Below, piece after piece: positions 7,233 to 16,709 of a DNA stretch of 17,305 bases. The notes under the pieces are model-generated. The model was not told the DNA's origin. It ran no database searches and saw only the letters and a list, made by a program, of their open reading frames with translations. Location of the stretch: NCBI GenBank assembly GCA_009923895.1, contig RFSP01000011.1:1-17305 (forward strand), written 5' to 3'. Each line of letters starts with the position of its first letter. Position 1 is the stretch's first letter. Both the position numbers and the translations under genes were made by a program. This DNA is from Betaproteobacteria bacterium (GTDB taxonomy: Bacteria > Pseudomonadota > Gammaproteobacteria > Burkholderiales > Burkholderiaceae_C).

Positions 7233-7706
7233 ATGACTGCCCTGTTGATCTCCTCCGACCAGCGCCGCACCCATCGCGCCCAAGCCCACCCTTTGAAACC
7301 GGTGGTTCACATTGGGGCCGATGGCCTCACCCCCGGTTTGATCAAAGAGACCGACGCTGCGCTGAACGCACACGGCCTCATCAAGATTCGCGTGTTCAGT
7401 GACGATCGCGACCACAGAGAACAGTTGTTTCATGACTTGGCGGACAAACTGAATGCCGCTCCCGTGCAACACATCGGCAAGCTGCTGGTGCTTTGGCGGC
7501 CTGTACCGTCCAAAGAAACAGCCGAACGAGAAGATCGAAAACCTGGACCCAAAGTGGTCAAGGTCGTGAGTTTTTCCAAGAGCGGCAACCACCGGGCCAC
7601 CATCAAAAAAGTGCGCGTGCTCGGCAATCAACGCCTCACGGCCGCTGGCACTCTCAAACGCAAGTCAAGCCGGCAATCCAGCGTCAAAAAGAAATCTCAG
7701 ACGTAG
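7233..7706 (+). CDS. yhbY: YhbY-family CRM-domain RNA-binding protein (50S assembly)
   Basis: The 157-residue product starts MTALLISSDQRRTHRAQAH and has a CRM fold over roughly residues 5-95, with the GxxG-like loop in VHIGADGLTPGLIKE and the strand IKIRVFSDD. YhbY binds pre-50S particles in E. coli. There the protein is about 97 residues; here a basic, low-complexity tail of about 60 residues follows, ending SSRQSSVKKKSQT. An in-frame TTG at 7203 would add ten unconserved residues and overlap rlmE, so the ATG at 7233 is chosen. No Shine-Dalgarno precedes it and an extended -10 stands seven bases upstream, suggesting a leaderless mRNA. It is divergent from rlmE, and its last ten bases overlap the 3' end of greA. 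Confidence 0.9.
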   Translation: MTALLISSDQRRTHRAQAHPLKPVVHIGADGLTPGLIKETDAALNAHGLIKIRVFSDDRDHREQLFHDLADKLNAAPVQHIGKLLVLWRPVPSKETAEREDRKPGPKVVKVVSFSKSGNHRATIKKVRVLGNQRLTAAGTLKRKSSRQSSVKKKSQT

Positions 7707-8173
7707 CGAACGCCCACAATTTCGTACGACTTGACACCACCCGGTGCCTGGACGTCGGCCACATCTCCTTCAGACTTGCCAATCAAGGCACGCGCAATGG
7801 GGCTGGAAATGGAAATCAAGCCCAGCTTGAGATCCGCTTCATCGTCCCCCACGATTTGGTAGGTCACGCGGCCGCCCGAATCTTGATCTTCTAGATCGAC
7901 CGTGGCACCAAACACCACCCGACCGTCGGCATCCAGAGTGGAAGGGTCGATCACCTGCGCGGCAGCCAGCTTGGCTTCGAGTTCGAGGATTCGGCCTTCA
8001 ATAAAGCCCTGCTTGTCCTTGGCCGCATCGTATTCGGCGTTTTCGGAAAGATCGCCTTGAGCGCGAGCCTCGGCAATGGCCTGAATGACAGCATGACGCT
8101 CCACCGATTTGAGTCGGTGGAGTTCTTCCTTGAGCTTTTCAGCACCGCGGCGGGTCAGAGGAATGGTGGCCAT
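7697..8173 (-). CDS. greA: Transcript cleavage factor GreA
   Basis: The 158-residue protein inserts a coiled coil into the RNA polymerase secondary channel and stimulates cleavage of backtracked RNA. The N-terminal coiled coil (about 8-75) carries the tip motif GDLSENAEYD with the catalytic acidic residues Asp41 and Glu44, numbered as in E. coli. The C-terminal FKBP-like domain includes ISISSPIARALIGKSEGD. The length equals the family norm. It starts 10 bases after the carB stop on the same strand, so it is the last gene of a carA-carB-greA operon. No Shine-Dalgarno is obvious before its ATG, which fits coupled translation. The 3' end overlaps convergent yhbY by 10 bases. Confidence 0.97.
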   Translation of the reverse strand: MATIPLTRRGAEKLKEELHRLKSVERHAVIQAIAEARAQGDLSENAEYDAAKDKQGFIEGRILELEAKLAAAQVIDPSTLDADGRVVFGATVDLEDQDSGGRVTYQIVGDDEADLKLGLISISSPIARALIGKSEGDVADVQAPGGVKSYEIVGVRYV

Positions 8174-8183
8174 GAAGGAGCTG

Positions 8184-11418
<3,235 letters not shown>

Positions 11419-11426
<8 letters not shown>

Positions 11427-12603
11427 GGGAGTGCTCCGACATCAGGGCCGTGAAACGATCGAAAAGGTAGGCGATGTCATGGGGGCCCGGAGACGCCTCT
11501 GGATGCCCCTGGAAACAAAAGGCCGGACGATCGGTGCGAGCCAATCCCTGGATGGTGCCATCGAAGAGGCTGACATGGGTGGTGCGAAGGTTCTTGGGCA
11601 GGCTGGCCTCGTCCACGGCAAACCCATGGTTTTGACTGGTGATGCTGACCCGCCCCGTGTCCAGATCCTTGACCGGGTGGTTGGCACCGTGATGCCCGAA
11701 TTTCATCTTGAAAGTCTTGGCGCCAGAAGCCAGAGCCATGATTTGGTGACCCAGGCAAATGCCAAAAGTGGGTAAACCTGTTTCGATCAAGGTGGCCGCT
11801 GCGGAGATAGCGTATTCGCAAGGTTGCGGATCTCCGGGCCCATTGCTCAAGAAAATGCCATCCGGCTTGAGCGCCAACACCTCCTGAGCCGAGGTCTTTG
11901 CGGGAACCACCGTCAGTCGGCACCCCCGACTGACCAGCATGCGCAAGATGTTGCGCTTGACACCAAAGTCATAAGCCACCACATGAAAGCGGCCCGAAGT
12001 GTTTTGGGCGTAACCAGACCCCAAGGCCCACTCGGCTTCGCTCCAAGCATAGGGCTCAGACACGGAGACCACTTGGGCCAAGTCTTGGCCCGCCATGGAC
12101 GGCGCGCTGGCCGCTTGTCGGATGGCCGATTCGATCTGTGTCCGCGTAGGCTCAACACCGGCTGGAAAGGCTTGGATGCAGCCGTTTTGGGCACCGGTGG
12201 TGCGCAACACCCGGGTGAGTTTTCGGGTGTCGATGTCGGCGATGGCAACGGTGCCTTCTCGGACCAAGTATTGCGACAAAGTCAGCGACTGGCGAAAGTT
12301 GGAAGAACGAATCGGCAGGTCCCGGATCACCAGGCCCGCGGCATGCACCTTCGAAGCTTCGACGTCCTCCGCGTTGACGCCATAGTTGCCAATGTGCGGG
12401 TAAGTCAGCGTGACGATCTGCTGGCAGTAGCTGGGATCGGTGAGGATTTCTTGGTAGCCCGTCAGCGCGGTGTTGAAGACCACTTCACCCACGGTGGTGC
12501 CAACGGCACCGATGGAACTCCCTTGGAAGACGGTTCCGTCTGCAAGGGCGAGTACGGCAATCGGCAGTTGGGGCAGCAAGAAAAAACTCCGGTCTTCACG
12601 CAC
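11419..12603 (-). CDS. carA: Carbamoyl-phosphate synthase, small (glutaminase) subunit
   Basis: This subunit hydrolyses glutamine and passes ammonia to CarB. In the 394-residue reading, the N-terminal domain has LALADGTVFQG and NTALTGYQEILTDPSY. The class I glutamine amidotransferase domain has LSNGPGDP (252-259), the nucleophile Cys283 in FGICLGHQ, and His368/Glu370 in QGHPEA. The longest frame starts with a GTG at 12603, which lacks a good ribosome binding site. A TTG at 12579 is preceded by GGAG at seven bases and gives MLPQLPIAVLALADGT, closer to the short N-termini of homologues, so the true start may be 12579. A bulged hairpin (12611-12637) stands just upstream. The 3' end overlaps carB by eight bases. 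Confidence 0.95.
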
Positions 12604-12610
12604 CCAGCTC

Positions 12611-12637
12611 AGCGCCAGCGGCGACCGCTGGGGCGCT
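12611..12637 (-). promoter_or_regulatory. Stem-loop in the carA 5' leader
   Basis: CAGCGG (12616-12621) pairs with CCGCTG (12625-12630) around a 3-base loop, and AGCGC (12611-12615) pairs with GCGCT (12633-12637) across a 2-base bulge. It sits 7 bases before the GTG and 31 bases before the TTG start candidates of carA, so it could affect translation initiation. No T-run follows directly, so it is not an intrinsic terminator. A regulatory role is inference only. Confidence 0.35.
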
Positions 12638-12710
12638 CACAGGCTTCGAGTCAAGGGGGGAAACCGAGGTCGAGTTTCGCTGGGTGGTGGTCGTTGTGAA
12701 AAAACAGCGG

Positions 12711-12716
12711 ATTATA
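12711..12716 (-). promoter_or_regulatory. Candidate -10 box for carA-carB-greA
   Basis: The minus strand reads a perfect TATAAT here, overlapping the stop codon of the upstream DUF336 gene and 107 bases before the GTG of carA. The expected start is near 12704. No convincing -35 hexamer is found at 16-18 bases; a sequence around CGCCAA is poor. Confidence 0.35.
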
Positions 12717-13113
12717 GCGCGGCGATCCCCGCTTTGGCGATCTCAGCGTCTTCGGAAGACTTCACGCCGCTGACACCGACCGCGCCCACACAAACCCCTT
12801 CCACCATGACAGGCACGCCCCCTTCCAGCATGCCTTCCAATTCGGGGGCGCTCAAAAACGAATAGCGACCCGCGTTGATGATGTCCTCATAAATCTTGGA
12901 CTCTCGACGACCCAAGGCGGCCGTCCTCGCCTTGGCGGGCGCGATGTAGGAGGAAATGGGGGCCACCGCATCGGTTCTCTGCAGCCAGAGCAAATGGCCT
13001 CCATCGTCCACCACGGCCACGGTCACGGCCCACTGGTGCGCGGCCGCGTGATCCATTGCCGCGCGACCGATGCGCTGGGCGTCATCCAGGGACAAAACAG
13101 GTTTGGTCTTCAT
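12712..13113 (-). CDS. GlcG/HbpS-family (DUF336) putative haem-binding protein
   Basis: The 133-residue product starts MKTKPVLSLDDAQRIGRAAM and shows the family pattern: an N-terminal helix, the strand pair VTVAVVDDGGHLLWLQRTD, a helix with PAKARTAALGR, the glycine-rich GGVPVMVEGVCVGAVGVSG, and a C-terminal SSEDAEIAKAGIAAL. Members include GlcG of glycolate-utilisation loci and the haem-binding, redox-sensing HbpS of Streptomyces. The biochemical role of most members, including this one, is unknown. No secretion signal is seen. The ATG at 13113 has no Shine-Dalgarno; the open frame extends 33 codons further up, but that stretch lacks family resemblance and runs into the divergent promoter region. 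It is divergent from the BI-1 gene and followed by carA. No glycolate genes are nearby. Confidence 0.8.
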   Translation of the reverse strand: MKTKPVLSLDDAQRIGRAAMDHAAAHQWAVTVAVVDDGGHLLWLQRTDAVAPISSYIAPAKARTAALGRRESKIYEDIINAGRYSFLSAPELEGMLEGGVPVMVEGVCVGAVGVSGVKSSEDAEIAKAGIAAL

Positions 13114-13190
13114 GGGGGTGCAAGTCTTTGACGTTGGGACAAGGATGGACGATACCCCAACAGGGTTATCCACGGGAGCCGTAAGCCCAC

Positions 13191-13219
13191 TAGAATACGG
13201 GCGTTCCAGCATTTGGAAC
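13191..13219 (+). promoter_or_regulatory. Candidate -10 and operator-like dyad upstream of the BI-1 gene
   Basis: TAGAAT (13191-13196) is a possible -10 in the 161-base divergent gap. A perfect inverted repeat GTTCCA-N5-TGGAAC (13203-13219) lies where transcription would start. It may be a repressor site or a 5' hairpin of the mRNA. No convincing -35 was found (TTATCC at 13166-13171 is 19 bases away), and no known regulator is recognised. Confidence 0.35.
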
Positions 13220-13274
13220 CGGCGTGCTTCACCCGAGGCGCGGTTGTTTTGTTGAACATTGACTGGAGAAAGAC

Positions 13275-13967
13275 ATGAACGACCAAGTGCAGATGCTCTA
13301 TGCAGCGGACGACTTCGCGCTGGCCGCTCAGCGCCACCGCGTCTTGCGCAACACCTATGGCCTTTTGGCTGTTTCCTTGGTTCCCACGGTATTGGGGGCC
13401 TGGGTCGGCGTTTCCACCGGGATCTCTCAAGCCATGGGAGGCGGACTGGCTGCCCTGCTCTTTTTGGCGGGTGCCTTTGCTTTCATGTTCGCCATTGAGA
13501 AAACCAAAGACTCCGCCACGGGGGTGTACCTCCTGCTGGCCTTCACCTTCTTTATGGGGCTGATGTTGTCCCGCCTGGTGGGACAAGTCCTCGGCTTTCG
13601 AAACGGAACCTCTTTGGTGATGACAGCCTTTGGCGGAACTGCGGCTGTCTTCTTCGCCATGGCCTCTTTGTCAACGGTCATCAAACGCGACCTGTCGGGC
13701 ATGGGCAAGTTTTTGATGGTGGGCGCGGTGATCTTGTTGGTGGCGGGGATTGCCAACATCTTCCTGCAATCTTCGGCCCTGATGCTGACCCTGATTGTGG
13801 CCAGCCTCGGGATTTTTTCCGCCTTCATGCTCTATGACATCAAGCGGGTGGTGGACGGTGGAGAGACCAACTATGTCAGCGCCACACTCGCCATTTATCT
13901 GGATGTCTATAACGTCTTCCAGAGCCTGCTGGCCCTGTTGGGCATCGTGGGCGGAGACCGCGACTGA
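13275..13967 (+). CDS. Bax inhibitor-1/YccA family inner-membrane protein
   Basis: The 230-residue protein has a short polar N-terminus (about 1-25) and then about seven hydrophobic helices spread to the C-terminus, with little soluble domain, as in the BI-1/TMBIM family. Recognisable family segments are AFGGTAAVFFAMASL near the middle and ASLGIFSAFMLYDIKRVVDGGETNYVSATLAIYLDVYNVF near the end (shown as one region, about residues 176-215), with the conserved acidic residues thought to gate the channel-like core. E. coli YccA binds FtsH and modulates its activity on SecY; the bacterial BsYetJ homologue leaks calcium. The ATG is supported by GGAG (13265-13268) six bases upstream. The gene ends in a strong intrinsic terminator, so it is monocistronic. 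A functional link to FtsH, also in this window, is plausible but inferred. Confidence 0.92.
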   Translation: MNDQVQMLYAADDFALAAQRHRVLRNTYGLLAVSLVPTVLGAWVGVSTGISQAMGGGLAALLFLAGAFAFMFAIEKTKDSATGVYLLLAFTFFMGLMLSRLVGQVLGFRNGTSLVMTAFGGTAAVFFAMASLSTVIKRDLSGMGKFLMVGAVILLVAGIANIFLQSSALMLTLIVASLGIFSAFMLYDIKRVVDGGETNYVSATLAIYLDVYNVFQSLLALLGIVGGDRD

Positions 13968-13993
13968 CCGTCCGGTCTTTGAACGCATTTCGC

Positions 13994-14017
13994 AAAGGGC
14001 CCTCAGGGGCCCTTTTT
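13994..14017 (+). terminator. Intrinsic terminator after the BI-1 gene, with the rlmD stop codon in its loop
   Basis: AAAGGGCCC (13994-14002) pairs with GGGCCCTTT (14007-14015) around the loop TCAG, followed by further T's (14013-14017 are all T). It lies 27 bases after the BI-1 stop. On the opposite strand the loop contains the TGA stop of rlmD (14005-14003). In the minus direction only three T's follow the stem, so it probably works mainly for the plus-strand gene while still capping the rlmD mRNA with a hairpin. Confidence 0.87.
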
Positions 14018-15358
14018 GTCGAAAACCGCCATGCTCTCCACGTGCGCGGTGTGCGCAAACATGTTCACCACGCCAGCCGCCACGCACCGGTATCCCGCTT
14101 GATGAACCAGCAGCCCCGCATCGCGCGCCAAAGTCGCAGGGTTGCAACTCACGTACACGATTCGGCGAGGCGGTTGCCAGGCTGTAGATGCCGCATGAGC
14201 TTCTGAGGCGCACAAATCGGCCAAGGCCTTGGACAGGGCAAAAGCCCCTTCCCGTGGCGGATCAATCAGCCAACGCTGCGCCTGCGGCAATGCAGCCAGT
14301 GTCGCGGGATCCATCTCAAACAAATTGCGAGCTTCGAATGTCGTTTTGGCGGACAAGCCATTGAGGCCGGCATTGCTCTGGGCGCGCTCCACCAGCGTGG
14401 TGCTGCCTTCAATCCCCCACACGTGACGGGCATGACGGGCCAAAGGCAAGGTGAAATTGCCCAGGCCACAAAACCAGTCGATGACTTGGTCTTCAGGACT
14501 TGCCTCCAGGCATTGAACGGCGCGATGGACCAGGACCCGATTGATCATGGGGTTGACCTGGGTAAAGTCTGTGGGCTTGAAAGGCATTTCCACGTCGAAC
14601 TCTGCCAGCCGATAAGCGAGTGGCGGCGACTGTGGATCGAGCACGTGCACGGTGTCAGGGCCTCCAGGCTGCAGCCACCATTGGATGTCATGCTGGACTG
14701 CAAACGCTCTGAGCTTTTGAAGGTCGGCCGAGGTCATGGGCTCCAGATGTCGAAGCACCAAAGCAGTGACCGAGTCACCCACCGCCAGCTCGATTTGCGG
14801 CAGCCGATCGCGTTGATCCATCTGCCCAATAAGCGACCTCAAGGGCAGCAGCAAACGGCTGACGTGTGCAGGCAGCACGGCACATTCACCCATGTCGGCC
14901 ACATACCGGGACTTGCGTTCATGGAAGCCCACCAAGACGGTGGCCTTCTTGGCCACATATCGCACAGAAAGCCGGGCACGAAAGCGATACCCCCAAGAGG
15001 GCCCTTCGATGGGTCGCAAGATGCGATCAGGCTTGACCTTGGCCAGATGCCACAGGTTGTCCTCCAGCACCCTTTGCTTTACAGCCACCTGGGCGGCGGG
15101 CTCCAAATGCTGCATCTTGCAGCCGCCACAAGCGCCTGCGTGAAGTCCAAAGTGGGGACACCGAGGGCGCACCCGTTGAGAGCTCTCTCGGTCCAACGAG
15201 CGCAGCGTGCCCTGCTCCCACTGGTTCTTTTGACGGTGGACGTCGACCTGCACCCGTTCTGTGGGCAAGGCCCCTTCGATGAAGACCACCTTGCCGTCGA
15301 GTCGACGGGCCACGCCCTGGCCTTCGAGGTCCAGGGCCGTGACCTCCAATGCGTCCAC
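14003..15358 (-). CDS. rlmD: 23S rRNA (uracil-1939-C5)-methyltransferase RlmD (RumA)
   Basis: The 451-residue enzyme makes m5U1939 in 23S rRNA. An N-terminal TRAM domain (about 1-55) is followed by four iron-sulfur cysteines in the expected pattern: Cys67 (RPRCPHFG), Cys77 and Cys80 (GACGGCKM) and Cys159 (MGECAV). The SAM domain has DWFCGLGNFTLP (294-305) and IDPPR (365-369). The catalytic nucleophile is Cys405 in VSCNP, and Glu441 in HTAHVES is the likely general base. The start is a GTG at 15358, five bases after the stop of the upstream binding-protein gene and without a strong ribosome binding site, suggesting coupled translation. The stop codon lies inside the loop of the opposing terminator. 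Confidence 0.95.
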   Translation of the reverse strand: MDALEVTALDLEGQGVARRLDGKVVFIEGALPTERVQVDVHRQKNQWEQGTLRSLDRESSQRVRPRCPHFGLHAGACGGCKMQHLEPAAQVAVKQRVLEDNLWHLAKVKPDRILRPIEGPSWGYRFRARLSVRYVAKKATVLVGFHERKSRYVADMGECAVLPAHVSRLLLPLRSLIGQMDQRDRLPQIELAVGDSVTALVLRHLEPMTSADLQKLRAFAVQHDIQWWLQPGGPDTVHVLDPQSPPLAYRLAEFDVEMPFKPTDFTQVNPMINRVLVHRAVQCLEASPEDQVIDWFCGLGNFTLPLARHARHVWGIEGSTTLVERAQSNAGLNGLSAKTTFEARNLFEMDPATLAALPQAQRWLIDPPREGAFALSKALADLCASEAHAASTAWQPPRRIVYVSCNPATLARDAGLLVHQAGYRCVAAGVVNMFAHTAHVESMAVFDKKGP

Positions 15359-15363
15359 TTAGA

Positions 15364-16536
15364 TCAATTGGCAGGCGGCTTGACGTATCCGGACACCACC
15401 TTCCAGCGCCCATCCTGAATTTGCGACAGGCGCATCATGTCGTTGCCCAGCCGCTTGGTGGGGCTGAACGTGGCCTCGGGTGCTCCGAAGATATCGGCCG
15501 GAATCGTCATGGTGTCCATGGCCTTGATAAAGGTGTCGGTGGTCAAATTGGCCCCTGCCTTTTGTGCCCCGCGGATGAACGCATCGATGAGCGTGTATCC
15601 ATAAGCGGAGAAGGTGGTGGGGTCCTCGTTGAACTTGGTCTTGTACTTGTTGGCCCAGAACCGCAGGGGTTGCGTGGCCTCGTCCAGGTAAGGATGTTGC
15701 GTGGTCATGGTGGCATACAGCCCATCCATGGCCTTGCCGCCCAATTTGTGGATCAGGTCGGTATAAGCGGCACTGGAACCCAGGAACACGGGGTTGAATC
15801 CGGTCTTGCGGCTTTCGGCAATGGCACCGATGGTCTCGCGGATGATGGTGCCCAGCACGACCAAGTCGCAAGAGGCGGCCTTCATCTTGGCGACCTGCGA
15901 GGAAAAGTCGGTGGCGCCTCGCTTGTAGCTGGTCTTCTCGGCAAACTCCATCCCCATCGTCTTGAGCCCCGCTTCACCGCCTCTCAAGACTTCCAGGCCG
16001 AATTCATCGTCCTGGTACATGATGCACACCTTCTTGCTGCCCTTTTCCTTGACCAGGTTGGGCAGGCTGCCACGAATGCCATCAAAGTAAGTGGCTGCAT
16101 AAGAGTATTTGAGCCGATGAAAGGGCTCATACATCTCACGAGCGGCCGTCACAGGAAAGAAGTTGATGACGTTCTTCTCAAACTGGATGGGCATGGCCGC
16201 AATGTTCTGGGCCGTCCCCAGGCTGCCCACGACCATGAACACTTTGTCTTGGTTGACGAGCTTTTGCGCTGCGAGGGCGGCTTTTCGGGGGTCGTAGCCA
16301 GAATCCTCCACCAACAGTTTGATCTTGCGACCTTGCACGCCGCCTTGCTCATGCAACTCGTCGATTCGAAGCAACATGCCCATTCGAATTTGCTTGCCAT
16401 ATCCGGCCAACGGACCAGACAGGTCTTGAATGGACCCCAAGGTGATCTCGGTCTTGGTGACCCCTTGTTGAGCCGAAACCCCCATCGATGAGAGGGACAA
16501 CAAGGCGATACCGACCGCACGAGCGAGATTGATCAT
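15364..16536 (-). CDS. ABC transporter periplasmic substrate-binding protein, LivK type
   Basis: The 390-residue protein has a signal peptide (MINLARAVGIALLSLSSMGV) with likely cleavage after VSA (residue 22). A type I periplasmic binding fold of the branched-chain amino acid family (Peripla_BP_6) follows: ITLGSIQDLSGPLAGYGKQI near the start, VFMVVGSLGTAQNIAAM, and YQDDEFGLEVLRGG. These receptors deliver amino acids, amides or aromatic compounds to a LivHMGF-type permease. The ligand cannot be read from sequence, and no permease or ATPase gene is visible on either side. The ATG has AGGAG (16546-16550) nine bases upstream. rlmD follows after five bases, so the two are co-transcribed. Such orphan receptors are very numerous in Comamonadaceae and Bordetella. 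Confidence 0.9.
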   Translation of the reverse strand: MINLARAVGIALLSLSSMGVSAQQGVTKTEITLGSIQDLSGPLAGYGKQIRMGMLLRIDELHEQGGVQGRKIKLLVEDSGYDPRKAALAAQKLVNQDKVFMVVGSLGTAQNIAAMPIQFEKNVINFFPVTAAREMYEPFHRLKYSYAATYFDGIRGSLPNLVKEKGSKKVCIMYQDDEFGLEVLRGGEAGLKTMGMEFAEKTSYKRGATDFSSQVAKMKAASCDLVVLGTIIRETIGAIAESRKTGFNPVFLGSSAAYTDLIHKLGGKAMDGLYATMTTQHPYLDEATQPLRFWANKYKTKFNEDPTTFSAYGYTLIDAFIRGAQKAGANLTTDTFIKAMDTMTIPADIFGAPEATFSPTKRLGNDMMRLSQIQDGRWKVVSGYVKPPAN

Positions 16537-16639
16537 GGCGATGAACTCCTGACATGAACAGAGGAAGAACAGCGCATGCTAGCGCGGACGAAGGGTCTGT
16601 GGCCCCCGCGAAAACGCTGATACGCAAACGCTTGAGACC

Positions 16640-16656
16640 TTGGGTGGACCACCCAA
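16640..16656. other. Short hairpin bordering the repeat tract
   Basis: TTGGGTG-GAC-CACCCAA is a perfect 7-bp inverted repeat (16640-16656) whose right arm runs into the first repeat unit. No T-run follows on either strand, so it is not a classical terminator. It may end or stabilise the nlpD transcript together with the G-rich repeats. Confidence 0.45.
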
Positions 16657-16709
16657 TGCCCCTTGAATGCCCCTTGAATGCCCCTTGAATGCCCCTTGAG
16701 AGCCCCTTA
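16655..16709. repeat. 11-base tandem repeat, four exact units plus one degenerate unit
   Basis: AATGCCCCTTG occurs four times without change (16655-16665, 16666-16676, 16677-16687, 16688-16698). A fifth, diverged copy AGAGCCCCTTA (16699-16709) includes the nlpD stop codon. On the minus strand, which is the sense strand of nlpD and the binding-protein gene, this gives five GGGG tracts separated by exactly 7-base spacers, satisfying the usual G-quadruplex motif. The unit length of 11 is not a multiple of three, so it is not a coding repeat. Confidence 0.95.

Noticed and set aside
13166..13174. DnaA-box-like TTATCCACG in the DUF336/BI-1 gap
   Set aside because: It is a single 8-of-9 match without a cluster of boxes, AT-rich unwinding region or dnaA/parA genes nearby, so an origin is not supported.
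13114..13212. N-terminal extension of the DUF336 protein by 33 codons
   Set aside because: The extension has no family resemblance or signal peptide features and runs into the divergent promoter region. The ATG at 13113 gives the normal family length.
15349..16491. A 380-codon open frame antisense to the binding-protein gene
   Set aside because: It mirrors a complete gene with signal peptide and good ribosome binding site; it is a composition artefact.
16655..16709. CRISPR-like array
   Set aside because: The units are 11 bases, directly adjacent and without unique spacers, and there are no cas genes. This is a simple tandem repeat.
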